DNA of 16,599 bases from Pavlovales sp. CCMP2436 (taxonomy: Eukaryota > Haptophyta > Pavlovophyceae > Pavlovales), in NCBI GenBank assembly GCA_026770615.1, contig MU631541.1:161804-178402 (forward strand), given 5' to 3'. How positions within the stretch are numbered: position 1 is the stretch's first letter; each line of letters opens with the position of its first letter. A program made the position numbers and the translations under genes. Positions 7,257 through 15,240 of this stretch are shown here, piece by piece. Under the pieces are notes generated by a model. It saw only the letters and a list, made by a program, of their open reading frames with translations. It ran no database searches and was not told where the DNA came from.

Positions 7257-8272
7257 ACACCTGGGCAAGGCTCGAGCGGGGGAGGCAGGCGGGCCTGTGG
7301 GAGGACGCCAGCTACGAGAGCCGCAAGTACAATGTGATGGGGTCGATGGAAGACCTGAAGCAGACCATCACCTTTGGATCTGCCTTCGGCAGGGCGGTGC
7401 TCGCGCTTGGCGTGCCGGCGGAACGGCCTGTTGACGTCGAGCGTTTCTTCAAGGATGAGGCGGCGCTGGTCAAGCGTCTCGAGACGCACATTCTGAAGTT
7501 CAAAAACTTCCTCCCCTCGCTCGCATACTTCTGCATCCTGAAGAGCCTGCCGCCGGGAGCCAGGTGGTTGAACCTCTACACGGAGGCCATGCGCGTACCG
7601 TCCGGAAACGTCACCGCGGAGACGCTGACACAGCTCAAGACGCTGGTCCGCAACATTGTGGACACTCCCGTCTTCGGACACCCCCCGACCGGTTTGGGGG
7701 GCAAAAGGGGATGCGCCTGGAGAACGCGAGGGCGGCGACAGCTGACCGACCTCCGTACCATCCGACGCCGCGCACGGTGGGACGGCCACTGGCGAGCGGC
7801 AAGCCGCTTAGCAAGCGGCCGCCGTCCCTGGTCCAGCCGGTCTACGACAGGCGCGCCGGGCTAGACCACGCCGAGATGCGTAAGTTGCAGCAGGCATACC
7901 CCGGGAATGGGGCATGTACCAAATGTGCACCGAGCACTTCGTTGGCAAGTGCACCAAGCCCGGAGCAAAGGCTGCGCAGCAAAGGTACTATCTCTCCATG
8001 AAACAGAGGCGTGACGAGCAGAGCAAGGGGACGTGGGATTCGCGCCCCAAGGATAGCCGCGCGGCGCTCTCGTTCGGCTTCAGCAACGGCAGCTGGGCTG
8101 ACCAAGTAGAGCAGGAAGAGCTGAAAGAGATGGCAAACATCTACCGTGCCGACTCGCTCTACACTGCACTCGACCTCGGAGTGGAAATGCCGCCGCAGCA
8201 CGAGCCGCACGCGCCGCAGCTCGCGCTGCACGAGCGGCTGCGGCAGCACGAGCGGACGCTCGAGCTCGAGTT
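7256..8272 (+). pseudogene. Element B Gag-like protein, C-terminal part with broken zinc knuckle
   Basis: This continues the gene after the TIR insert: DTWARLERGRQAGLW, then VERFFKDEAALVKRLETH and CILKSLPPGARWLNLYTEAM. A frameshift lies in the C6 run near 7681-7686 (FGHPP to DRFGGQKGMRL). A second near 7913-7925 splits a CCHC-type knuckle: CTKC in one frame and TEHFVGKC in the next, so the undamaged gene would have had C-x2-C-x2-H-x4-C. The remainder (SFGFSNGSWADQVEQ) is hydrophilic and ends with repeated HER/QHE-type residues, where element C inserted at 8273. The knuckle supports nucleic-acid binding, as in Gag nucleocapsid. Function is inferred. Confidence 0.6.
8268..8272. repeat. Target-site duplication of element C, left (GAGTT)
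   Basis: GAGTT immediately precedes the 5' LTR and is repeated at 13879-13883, right after the 3' LTR. Five bases is the usual copia duplication. Confidence 0.9.
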
Positions 8273-8580
8273 TGTCGGGAGCCCAAGTGTTTTACACACT
8301 TTGGCTCTGTCCGGTTCGCCATCGGACTGCCCGGATTTAATATCCCGGGCTCAACTGCCGTCTCGACTGCTCTACGGCTGCTCTCGACGCCTCTTCAGCT
8401 CTCTTGTCAGGGTCTCTCACTTACTAAGAGACCTTGTGACACAGCTTCAGACCACCTGCTCTGTGTCGTATCGCCCTACGCTTCCTAGCTGTTCCTGCCT
8501 TCTCGTTAGCCGCTTCACCGCGACTCGGACTCGATCCCTCCTAGCTCTCGCTGCAGACCTCGCACTCTCGCATCCTAACA
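8273..8580 (+). repeat. 5' LTR of element C (308 bp)
   Basis: It runs from TGTCGGGAGC to CATCCTAACA. Both borders are fixed by comparison with 13570-13878 and by the GAGTT duplication. A 12-bp hairpin with one mismatch opens the LTR (8279-8307), and a 7-bp stem GGTCTCT/AGAGACC lies at 8411-8433. TTTAATATCC near 8337 is TATA-like. Confidence 0.97.
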
Positions 8581-9164
8581 TGGTGGACCCTCAGGGCTTC
8601 GAGTTCCACGTAGGCGCGTCGGCAGGGTCGCGCTTCAACCACTTCAAGCTGCGCGACCCGGCCCACTTCCCTATCTGGGTGGCGATACTTCTCACGTACA
8701 TGCAGTCGGACGAGAAGATCGACCTCTCGTGCGTCTTCACTAAGCCGCCTCCGTTCGACCCGCTCGAGGCTGACCCCGTGATCGTCTCCCTCTACTACCC
8801 CGACCTCGAGGTGATCAGCGATGACGGCAATCAGATCTACCCGAAGGGCGAGGCTGACCCCGCCTTCGTCAAGGCAGTCAAGTAGTACCACCGTATGCTT
8901 ACCTCGCAGTACAAGGCCCAGGACATCATCACTCACCATCGAGCAGCGCATTCTCACGCATGTCATGCACAAGGCCTACGGCGCCAAGCGCGGTAGCTCC
9001 GTCTCGCTGTCTCTGGTTTTCAACACTCTCAAGGACCACTGCGTCGGCCTCTCCGGCATGTCTAAGGCCGCCTCTATGCTCAATCTCATCTCGCTCCAGC
9101 GCTCACACAGGGAGAGCGCGCTCCAGTGGCTCGACCGCGTGCAGCGCGCCTTCAATTCCATCTC
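8580..9164 (+). pseudogene. Element C Gag, N-terminal part
   Basis: ATG 8580-8582 uses the last LTR base as its A. The protein begins MVDPQGFEFHVGASAG and continues HFPIWVAILLTYMQSDEK, a Gag-like start with an aromatic-rich 'W' block. TAG at 8883-8885 interrupts it, followed by YHRMLTSQYKAQD. A 1-base shift near 8925-8940 moves to EQRILTHVMHKAYG, FNTLKDHCVGL and ESALQWLDRVQRAF, which resembles the UBN2-like copia Gag pattern, ending in W...F. Another shift near 9165-9175 returns to the first frame. Gag would form the particle around element RNA; it cannot be translated intact here. Confidence 0.75.
8581..8592 (+). other. Putative primer-binding site of element C
   Basis: TGGTGGACCC starts directly after the LTR. 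A primer-binding site normally begins with TGG, complementary to tRNA CCA ends. The matching tRNA was not identified. The site overlaps codons 1-4 of Gag. Confidence 0.4.
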
Positions 9165-10150
9165 GCTCCTTCCTTCAAGCTCGAGGATCTGATCCTGTTC
9201 ATCTCGCTGCGCGGGCTCGGTGAGTCCTACTCCTCGCTCGTGCAGTCGATCATCAACGACCCCGCCAATGAGCGGCGCCTCGCTTCCGACGTCCTCGCGA
9301 CCCTGCGCGAGAACCTCGCCGCCATCACGATGCTCTCCAACACCAACGGCGCCGCAGACAGGCGCAGCTTGAACGTGATCACTTACGGCGCGGACTCCAA
9401 CCGCAGCTCCAACAACTCGCGCGGCGCGGCGCGTGGTGGGCGCGGCAACCTCGCGCAGGGCGGGCGCGGCGGACGCAACCCCCCGCCGAGCCGCCCCGCT
9501 ATTCCATTCCCCAAGCAGACCGCGCGCGACGAGCGCCCTCGCGACGAGCGCCCTCCTTCTTGCTACAAGTGCAAGCTTCACAACCAGGCCTCGGACCACC
9601 ACCCGCGCGACTACCCTGCTGCTTCCTACTACAGCATCCACACGGTCAAGGCGGTCGACTTCGATGAGCAGACCCAGCAGCTGCGCAAGAAGCCATCGTC
9701 CTTTGTCAACATGGTCCAAGTCTCGCGCAACCCGTACGGCCTCGACACTTCTGACGTACTCGCTATCGACGAGACCTACTCGCCGCTCTTCATCCGCAAG
9801 CTGCAGCGCTTCCACAAGTTCAAAGCTGCTGCTGAGCTTGAGCGCTTCGAGTGCTCCGCCGCCTACATCGCTTCCTGCGCCAAGCACTTCGAGCGCTCCG
9901 CCGTCGACATCCCCACCAAGTTCATTGCCGGCAAGACCAAACCGCTCTTCAACTTCATTGTGGTGATCGCCTTCATCTTTGGGTTCATCGCGACCATCTT
10001 CCTCTCGGCCATCGCAACGGCCAAGTTCTCCAACTCCTTCGCAATTGGCAACGGGCAGGAGATCATCAACTCGGGCGGCCTGGCACAGCTGACCGACTAC
10101 TTCGAGTTCTCCAAGGTGTACTCCCTCCTCGGCAAGGGCTTCCATGACTC
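9165..10150 (+). pseudogene. Element C Gag C-terminus: nucleocapsid region and membrane-like segment
   Basis: It reads KLEDLILFISLRGLGESY, then a Gly/Arg/Asn-rich basic stretch (ARGGRGNLAQGGRGGRN), then a knuckle-like CYKCKLHN...DHHPRDYP. The final Cys expected after RD is Tyr. Next comes about 190 residues before the protease, longer than I would expect for a copia linker. They include a continuous hydrophobic run at 9945-10022 (LFNFIVVIAFIFGFIATIF, then LSAIATA), long enough for one membrane helix. It is flanked by Lys on both sides (AGKTKP before, KFSNSF after). The frame is open over this whole stretch and keeps the same C/G-ending codon choice as its neighbours, so the segment is not out-of-frame noise. 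Confidence 0.7.
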
Positions 10151-10740
10151 CCTCTCGCAGATGAGCGACTCGGGCCTTTTCGACTCCGGCTCGAAACTCA
10201 ACCTCGGGCCGATGGACTACCTGCCCTTCCTGACCGACGTGCAGCCCACGAACATGCACGCTTCCGCTGCCAACTCCTCCAAGATCGTGTGCAAGTACAA
10301 GGGCATCCTCTCTGTTGGCTACCGCCTGATAAACAACTCGCTTGTGACGGCCAAGGTCGACAACTTCTATGTGTCCCCCGACGTCAAGCGGCTCATCTTC
10401 AACGAGCCCGACCTCTGCAAGCAATGGGAAGCCGATCTCGTGAGCCTCTCCAAGTAAACCAAGTTCTCCATCAACGGCTTCGACCTTGACCTCCAACAGG
10501 GCCGCTACCTCATCACCCCACAAGGGATCGCAGAGCTCAAGGATATGTGCATCATCATGGTCGTCTTCACAGCTACCTCAGACGCGCTCGTGGCATTCGT
10601 CGACACGGCTTCCCCTCCATCACCGGCCATCAACCAGACCGGCGACAAGGATATCGGCACCTCCAAGGACACGCTCGTCGGCCATGCCGACTCCGAGACC
10701 TGCTCGGACTGTTCACCCGCCGCAGCCGCCCGCCAACTTC
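10151..10740 (+). pseudogene. Element C aspartic protease
   Basis: The active-site block is SDSGLFDSGSKLNLG, with the likely catalytic Asp at 10182-10184. It is followed by KIVCKYKGILSVGYRL and VTAKVDNFYVSPDVKRL, the pattern of copia PR where the product is read as a 'G.G' flap and 'L.NVLYVP'-like end. TAA at 10455-10457 interrupts LVSLSK and TKFSING in the same frame, after which FDLDLQQGRYLITP completes the domain. The frame then continues through an acidic linker to the integrase zinc domain. Confidence 0.78.
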
Positions 10741-11765
10741 CTCTCGACGACAGTTCCTTCTCAACCATCGACAAGCGCATCCTCCACGCCCGTTTAGGAC
10801 ACGCTTCGACCCGTACACTCAACGCGACCATCTCGGCCACGGACGGGCTACTCACCTCTCGACGCCTCAAGCAGATCTGTCCAGCTTGCGCGGAGGGTAA
10901 GGCGATCTAGGTGACCTTCAACAACGCCCGTCACCAAGCTGCACAGCCCTTCGACACCGTCAGCGTCGATATCATAGGCCCCATCAACTCCCTCGAGTCC
11001 TTCCGCTCGAACGATCCATCGATGGGGTACTACTTCATGTTGTTCCTCGACCAGTTCTCCAACTACGCGTGGATCTACCAGCTCGAGACCAAGTTGCAGG
11101 CCCCCGATTTCCTCGACAAGTTTATCTAAGGCATCCAGACCTGCACCGTCTCCCTCGGCTCCCTCGTTCGGCAATTTCGGCTTGACGGGGCCAAGGAGTT
11201 TGACTCGGCACGCTGGAACGGCATCCTTCGCACCAACGGTATCGGCGGGTACGAGATCACGCCGGCAAGGACTCCCCAGCTCAACGCGCACGCAGAGCGC
11301 TACTTCGGCACCATCGTCCGGGACGCGCGCGCACTACTCGCTCAAGCCGGCCTTCCCAACTCGTACGCCGACTCCGCCGTCCTCCACTCCGTGTACATTC
11401 GAAAGCAGCTCGTCTCAGACTCGTCGGCCGGCGTGACGCCCTATCAGCACATCCTCTGCCGCCGCCCCAACCTGTCGCACATTCGCGCCTGGAGCTCGGA
11501 TGCCTGGGTCGTCAACACCCACTCGCATCTCTTCAAGCTCAACGCGCGCGCATCGTACGGCATCCTGATCGGCAACGGCGACTCGGGCCACATGATCAAC
11601 GCGCCGGCTGGGGCACTCACTCGCTACACCAACGCGGCCGTGATCAAGCTCCACCCTTCTGGCAAGGTCGTCCTCAATCGGCATGTGCGGATCGATGAGA
11701 GCTCCGTTATCAACCGCATCGCGACGCGTCTACGACTTCTTCTTGGCGACCTACTTGCTCCCAAG
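10741..11765 (+). pseudogene. Element C integrase with intact HHCC and DDE residues
   Basis: The zinc domain reads ILHARLGHAS (His pair) and QICPACAEGKAI (Cys pair), followed by TAG 10908-10910. The core has Asp in TVSVDIIGPI (10968-10970), Asp in FRLDGAKEF (11184-11186) and Glu in LNAHAERYFG (11295-11297), giving D-x36-E. TAA 11127-11129 falls between the two Asps. The C-terminal part has TPYQHILCRRPNLSHIRAWS and LNRHVRIDESSV. Two +1-type shifts near 11715 and 11765 lead to the RT frame, the middle piece reading RVYDFFLATYLLP. All catalytic residues survive, unlike in element A. Confidence 0.9.
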
Positions 11766-12990
11766 GGCGACGCGCCCCCGACCTGGAGTCCATTCCCCTC
11801 GGCAACACTGCGCCGCTCGCTCTGCCGACTTCGGGACCCTCGGCGCGCACGCTCCGCTCCGCCTACAAGCAGAACATCCCGTACGTGTGCGCCCTACTCG
11901 CTGTCGTCGCCGAGTCCGATCAGCCGACGCTCAAGCAAGCTGTCTCCGGTCCACACTCGACCAAGTGGCTCGCCTCCATCCAGTCAGAGTACGCTTCCAT
12001 CGACTCAACTGGCACCTGGGTCGAGACCCCTCGGCGGCCCAGCATGAAGGTCCTCAAGACGGGCCTCGTTCTCAACCTCAAGCGCAAGTCCGACGGCACC
12101 ATTGACAAGTACAAGACTCGGTGCATCGCCAAGGGCTACGCGCAGCGCTTTGGCCTCGACTACGACGAGACGTTCTCCTCCATTCTTCGCTACGACTCGG
12201 CCAAGCTCATCATCGCACTCGCAGCCGCTCGCAGCGCACGCCTCTTCCATCTTGACTTCAAGACGTACCTCAACGCGCCCCTCGACTACGACATCTACGT
12301 CGACCCTTCCTACTCGTACAAGATCAGAGGCAAGGGCGACATCGTTTTCAAACTTCTCAAATCGCTCTACGGGCTCAAGCAGTCCGGCCGCAACTGGCGG
12401 CAGCTGATCGACAACTGGCTCATCGACTACGGCTTCACGCAGTCGCGCCAGGACCCGTGCGTGTACACACTTCACCATGACGACGGCCACTTGTCGCTCG
12501 GTATCTACATCGACGACCTCTTGATCGCCGACTTCTCGCTCAAACCCGACGTCTGTGACAAGTTCCTCACCTCGATCACCACGGCCTTCAAGACGACGCT
12601 CAGCGACGACATCGACTCCTTCCTGTCCATTAAGCTGACGCGCTCCGACGTCGGCATCAAGGTGACCATCTTGCGCGCCATCCTCGAGCTCTTAGAGCGG
12701 ACCGGCGTGCTGAACGCGCACCCCGTTGACACGCCGATGGCAGAAGGCCTGCACCTCACCATCTCCTTGGACTCGGAGCTCCTCGACCAAGACGGCGCCA
12801 CGGAGTACCGCTCGATCGTCGGCGCGCTCATCCACATCTTGCACTTCCGCCCGGATATCATGTACGCCATGGGCACGCTCACGCACTTTATGAGCCGCTC
12901 CGGCGAGTCGCACATGACCGCGGCCAAGCGCATCCTCCGCTACCTCGCTGGGACGCCCGACCTCGGCCTCAACTTTAGGGCCAACGTCGA
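11766..12990 (+). pseudogene. Element C reverse transcriptase (RVT_2 type)
   Basis: This is an open frame from about 11770 through RNase H. Blocks are HSTKWLASIQSEYASI, KYKTRCIAKGYAQRFG, LDYDETFSSI, HLDFKTYLNAPLDYDIYVDP (first Asp; the usual TAFLNA lacks one residue, reading TYLNA), LLKSLYGLKQSGRNW and the catalytic YIDDLLIAD (12506-12517). YIDD in place of YVDD is an allowed variant. The connection domain has VDTPMAEGLHL, YRSIVGALIHILHFRPDI and RILRYLAGTPDLGL. Confidence 0.92.
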
Positions 12991-13458
12991 GCTCAACTTC
13001 ACCGCCTTCGTCGACGCTGACTACGCCAACTGCATCGACACGCGCAAGTCCAACTCCGGCTTTATCACGCAGGTAGGAGGCGGCACCGTCTCAGCCCGGC
13101 GCGAGAAGCAGAGCGTCGTCATGCTCAGCTCGACTGAGGCTGAGTACGTCGCGGTCACCTCCGTCTCCAAGGAGATCATCGCAATGCTCCAGATCCTCGC
13201 CGACCTTGGCTTCCCGCAAATTACTGCCTCGCCCGTCGGCGAGGACAACGTTCGTGCATCAACTTGTCCAAGAACGACATCGTGCACCGCCGGACCAAGC
13301 AAGTGGACATCAAATTCCACTGGATCCGCGACCTCGTCAAGAACGGCACCATCAAGCTGATTTTCATCAGCGGTCTCGACAACGTCGCCGACATCATGAC
13401 CAAGTCCCTTGGCCCCAAGCTCCTCCTTCAACACCGCCGCACGCTCATCGGCATCTAG
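12991..13458 (+). pseudogene. Element C RNase H
   Basis: The acidic residues appear in FVDADYANCID, LSSTEAEYVAV and PVGEDN. A frameshift near 13250 follows EDN; the next frame continues CINLSKNDIVHRRTKQ, VDIKFHWIRDLV and DNVADIMTKSLGPK, the normal copia tail. The natural stop is TAG 13456-13458. Confidence 0.9.
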
Positions 13459-13473
13459 ACGGTCACCATCGGT

Positions 13474-13497
13474 TTCCCCCTCCTTAAGGGGGGGGAT
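13474..13497. repeat. C-run/G-run inverted repeat in element C 3' region
   Basis: CCCCCTCCTT is followed immediately by AAGGGGGGGG, a near-perfect palindrome centred on TTAA, 15 bases after the Pol stop. It lies in the roughly 100-bp untranslated stretch before the polypurine tract. Confidence 0.6.
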
Positions 13498-13560
13498 TTC
13501 ACCGACTACAATCTCAAGCTGTACCAGTTCCTTCAACCTGAACGTGATGGCGTCCAGATT

Positions 13561-13569
13561 GAGGGAGGG
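13561..13569 (+). other. Polypurine tract of element C
   Basis: GAGGGAGGG abuts the 3' LTR start TGTCGGG, as expected for plus-strand priming. It is identical to the tract of element A. Confidence 0.88.
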
Positions 13570-13878
13570 TGTCGGGAGTCCAAGTGTTTTACACACTTTG
13601 GCTCTGTCCGGTTCGCCATCGGACTGCCCGGATTTTAATATCCCGGGCTCAGCTGCCGTCTCGACTGCTCTACGGCTGCTCACGACGCCTCTTCAGCTCT
13701 CTTGTCAGGGTCTCTTACTTACTAAGAGACCTTGTGACACAGCTTCAGACCACCAGCTCTGTGTCGTATCGCCCTACGCTTCCTAGCTGTTCCTGCCTTC
13801 TCGTTAGCCGCTTCACCACGACTCGGACTCGATCCCTCCTAGCTCTCGCTGCAGACCTCGCACTCTCGCATCCTAACA
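13570..13878 (+). repeat. 3' LTR of element C (309 bp)
   Basis: It is colinear with 8273-8580. By eye it differs at six single bases and by one extra T in GGATTTTAATATC. It ends CCTAACA, followed by the GAGTT duplication. Confidence 0.97.
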
Positions 13879-13883
13879 GAGTT
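13879..13883. repeat. Target-site duplication of element C, right (GAGTT)
   Basis: It repeats 8268-8272. Taking out 8273-13877 plus one GAGTT leaves the Gag-like frame of element B continuous. Confidence 0.9.
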
Positions 13884-13947
13884 TGAGCCGAACGGAGAGG
13901 TGCTGTGCCCTCTGCCTATCTCTACCCACACACTATCCGCAAACTAA
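13884..13947 (+). pseudogene. Element B Gag-like protein, final codons
   Basis: Across the empty target site the frame reads ...LELEF then EPNGEVLCPLPISTHTLSAN and stops at TAA 13945-13947. The in-frame join supports that this is the same gene as 7256-8272, separated only by element C. Confidence 0.6.
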
Positions 13948-14030
13948 AAGAGCAAGATAGCCCTTCTAGTATGGGGTGAGATGTGGGGAGAGGCAGAGGG
14001 AGTGACACGGCAGGTAAAATCTCTCGGTAG

Positions 14031-14534
14031 GTAAAATCTCTCCGCTACGCTCTGGTCCCCATTTCTCCAGTAGACAAGTTCTTTCTGCTGGCAGAGGCGG
14101 ACAGCCTGTTGGCTACCTGTGACGCGGTGGTAGCCGCACGGGGGAGACGCGAGGAGAATAAGCCTTCGTCCGAGGACTACAAGGTGGGCCTCGACTTGCT
14201 GACTTTGGGGGAGAAGAACAAGCCTTTCCTCGCCCTCAATAAGCCTACGTGCGAGGACATCGAGTCTTCGTGCTTCCTTATCAAGCCTTTGTGGATTCAG
14301 AACAAGCCTTCGTTCCTTCCCAACAAGCCTTTGGCTGAGACCAACGAGATCGGTTCCAAGGAAACTGCTGGGGCCAGATCACAGACAGTAGTGTGCCTCG
14401 GAATAGAGCCAACAGGAGACGCCTACTCGAGAGGAGTTGGTAGTTTGACCTCGAAAGTTTTATTTTCGAAAACCAAGATTCAGACGTCGGCGAGCCTGCT
14501 GCACTGCAGAAGCCGACCTACAGCGTGTCGTTGA
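14031..14534 (+). CDS. Hypothetical protein with NKP heptapeptide repeats
   Basis: The frame is open from after TAG 14028-14030 to 14534; no ATG marks a good start (first residues KSLRYALVP, then SPVDKFFLLAEADSLLATCD). From 14157 it carries repeated NKP/IKP triplets. AA(C/T)AAGCCT or a one-base variant occurs at 14157, 14217, 14238, 14280, 14301 and 14322, the last five separated by 21 or 42 bases. The protein is therefore a heptapeptide array: NKPFLAL, NKPTCED, IESSCFL, IKPLWIQ, NKPSFLP, NKPLAET. The last codons overlap element E on the other strand and are probably not real. No signal peptide, membrane segment or known domain is recognised. It could be a linker from element B, or a fragment of a host gene. 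Confidence 0.4.
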   Translation, partial: VKSLRYALVPISPVDKFFLLAEADSLLATCDAVVAARGRREENKPSSEDYKVGLDLLTLGEKNKPFLALNKPTCEDIESSCFLIKPLWIQNKPSFLPNKPLAETNEIGSKETAGARSQTVVCLGIEPTGDAYSRGVGSLTSKVLFSKTKIQTSASLLHCRSRPTACR

Positions 14535-14724
14535 TGATGCCCTGCGCGAGGGCCTTGTCCTTGTCGGTGATCGCCTGGAAGCGACCGAGCACCTGCTGGT
14601 AGATCACCGGGTTGCCAAGATCGGCAAGGGTGATCTTGAACGACTTGAACTCGTCGCTGTTCTTGCCCTTGTCAAATCGAGAGAGGTTGAAACCGGCACG
14701 GAGGAAGCTCCCCGATGACGTCAT
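14518..14724 (-). pseudogene. Element E Gag start (fragment)
   Basis: On the minus strand ATG 14724-14722 follows directly on an LTR-like end (TATCCAACA). The product is 68 codons: MTSSGSFLRAGFNLSRF, DEFKSFKITLADLGNPV, YQQVLGRFQAITDKDKALAQ and GIINDTL, then TAG. The ordered, charged composition and the 'DKDKALAQ' block look like the start of a copia Gag, but I do not recognise it firmly. It stops where the element is broken or truncated. The TAG lies within CTGTAGGTC, which also resembles a splice donor, so an intron-containing host gene is a weaker alternative. Confidence 0.45.
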
Positions 14725-14979
14725 GTTGGATACGCCGGTAGATCTCATCTCTCGTCTAGTCCTTGCAGCACTAGACGGTACCCGTCGACTCGACGGGCGG
14801 CAGGTCTCTAGGAAAATCGAGCGAATGTAAGCGGAACGGAAACAGACGAACAAAAGGGCTGATGAAGCAAAAGTGAGCGGGTAACCGAAACCCGTAACCG
14901 AAGAGTGATTAACAGCAAAAGTGTTGCTATTAATCTGACTCTCGTTCAACTGGACTGTAAGTCCAATGACTGGACCACA
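14725..14979 (-). repeat. Putative LTR of element E (minus strand)
   Basis: Its minus-strand end matches the end of the element A LTR: CTAG..., AGGACTAGAC, GAGAGA, then TATCCAACA. The start is guessed at TGTGGTCC (14979) and is uncertain. It contains two hairpins: CCCGTCGA-C-TCGACGGG (14781-14797) and TGGACT-GTA-AGTCCA (14951-14965). Confidence 0.4.
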
Positions 14980-15240
14980 GTAGCAAGCGGCTTACCCGTA
15001 TGACACGGGTTGGAGCCAGCAAGTGTGTGCTGTGTGCTGCGGGGCAGGCGGTCAGCGGTATAGGCCGGAGTATATGCAATAGATAAGAGCATATATTTAT
15101 GTTAGGGATTCAAGCTGGCGTCTGACTGTTCTAAATGTTGTGCTGGTCTAAGCGCTGCGTCGCCCATTGCCTGCTGCGTGCCTTAGTCGGCTGCGCTGGC
15201 TTGGGCACCACCGCGCGCGCCGATGGATCTCCGGTAGAGC
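14980..15240. other. Unassigned sequence between elements E and D
   Basis: No gene is recognised. The stretch includes an AT-rich patch (15070-15110) with repeated GCATATAT-like words; a similar GCATATATAC word recurs near 15239. An open frame enters element D from about 15167, but the residues before 15250 do not resemble integrase clearly. Confidence 0.4.

Larger units (their letters stand above)
8273..13878 (+). mobile_element. Element C: complete-structure Ty1/copia LTR retrotransposon
   Basis: It is flanked by a 5-bp target duplication and has two near-identical LTRs with a Gag-Pol region between them. The order PR-INT-RT-RNaseH identifies copia (Pseudoviridae-like) rather than gypsy. 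It is nested in the element B Gag-like gene, so it is younger than B. Coding defects: TAG 8883, frameshift about 8925-8940, frameshift about 9165-9175, TAA 10455, TAG 10908, TAA 11127, frameshifts about 11715 and 11765, and a frameshift about 13250. By eye the LTRs differ by six substitutions and one indel, so these defects could have accumulated after insertion. Confidence 0.95.

Noticed and set aside
7914..8885. 323-codon plus-strand ORF that looks like one protein
   Set aside because: It fuses three unrelated parts by chance: the end of the element B Gag-like gene, the whole 5' LTR of element C read through, and the start of element C Gag. The LTR borders and GAGTT duplication show the joins.
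8976..10523. 515-codon open frame on the minus strand
   Set aside because: It lies entirely opposite the element C Gag-Pol frame, whose zinc-knuckle and protease motifs are clear. GC-rich sequence with C-ending codons leaves long antisense frames open.
3107..11129. Alternative genetic code with TAG/TAA read as glutamine
   Set aside because: Pol of elements A and C ends at TAG exactly at the family's normal C-terminus before the polypurine tract, and frameshifts in the same copies show ordinary decay.
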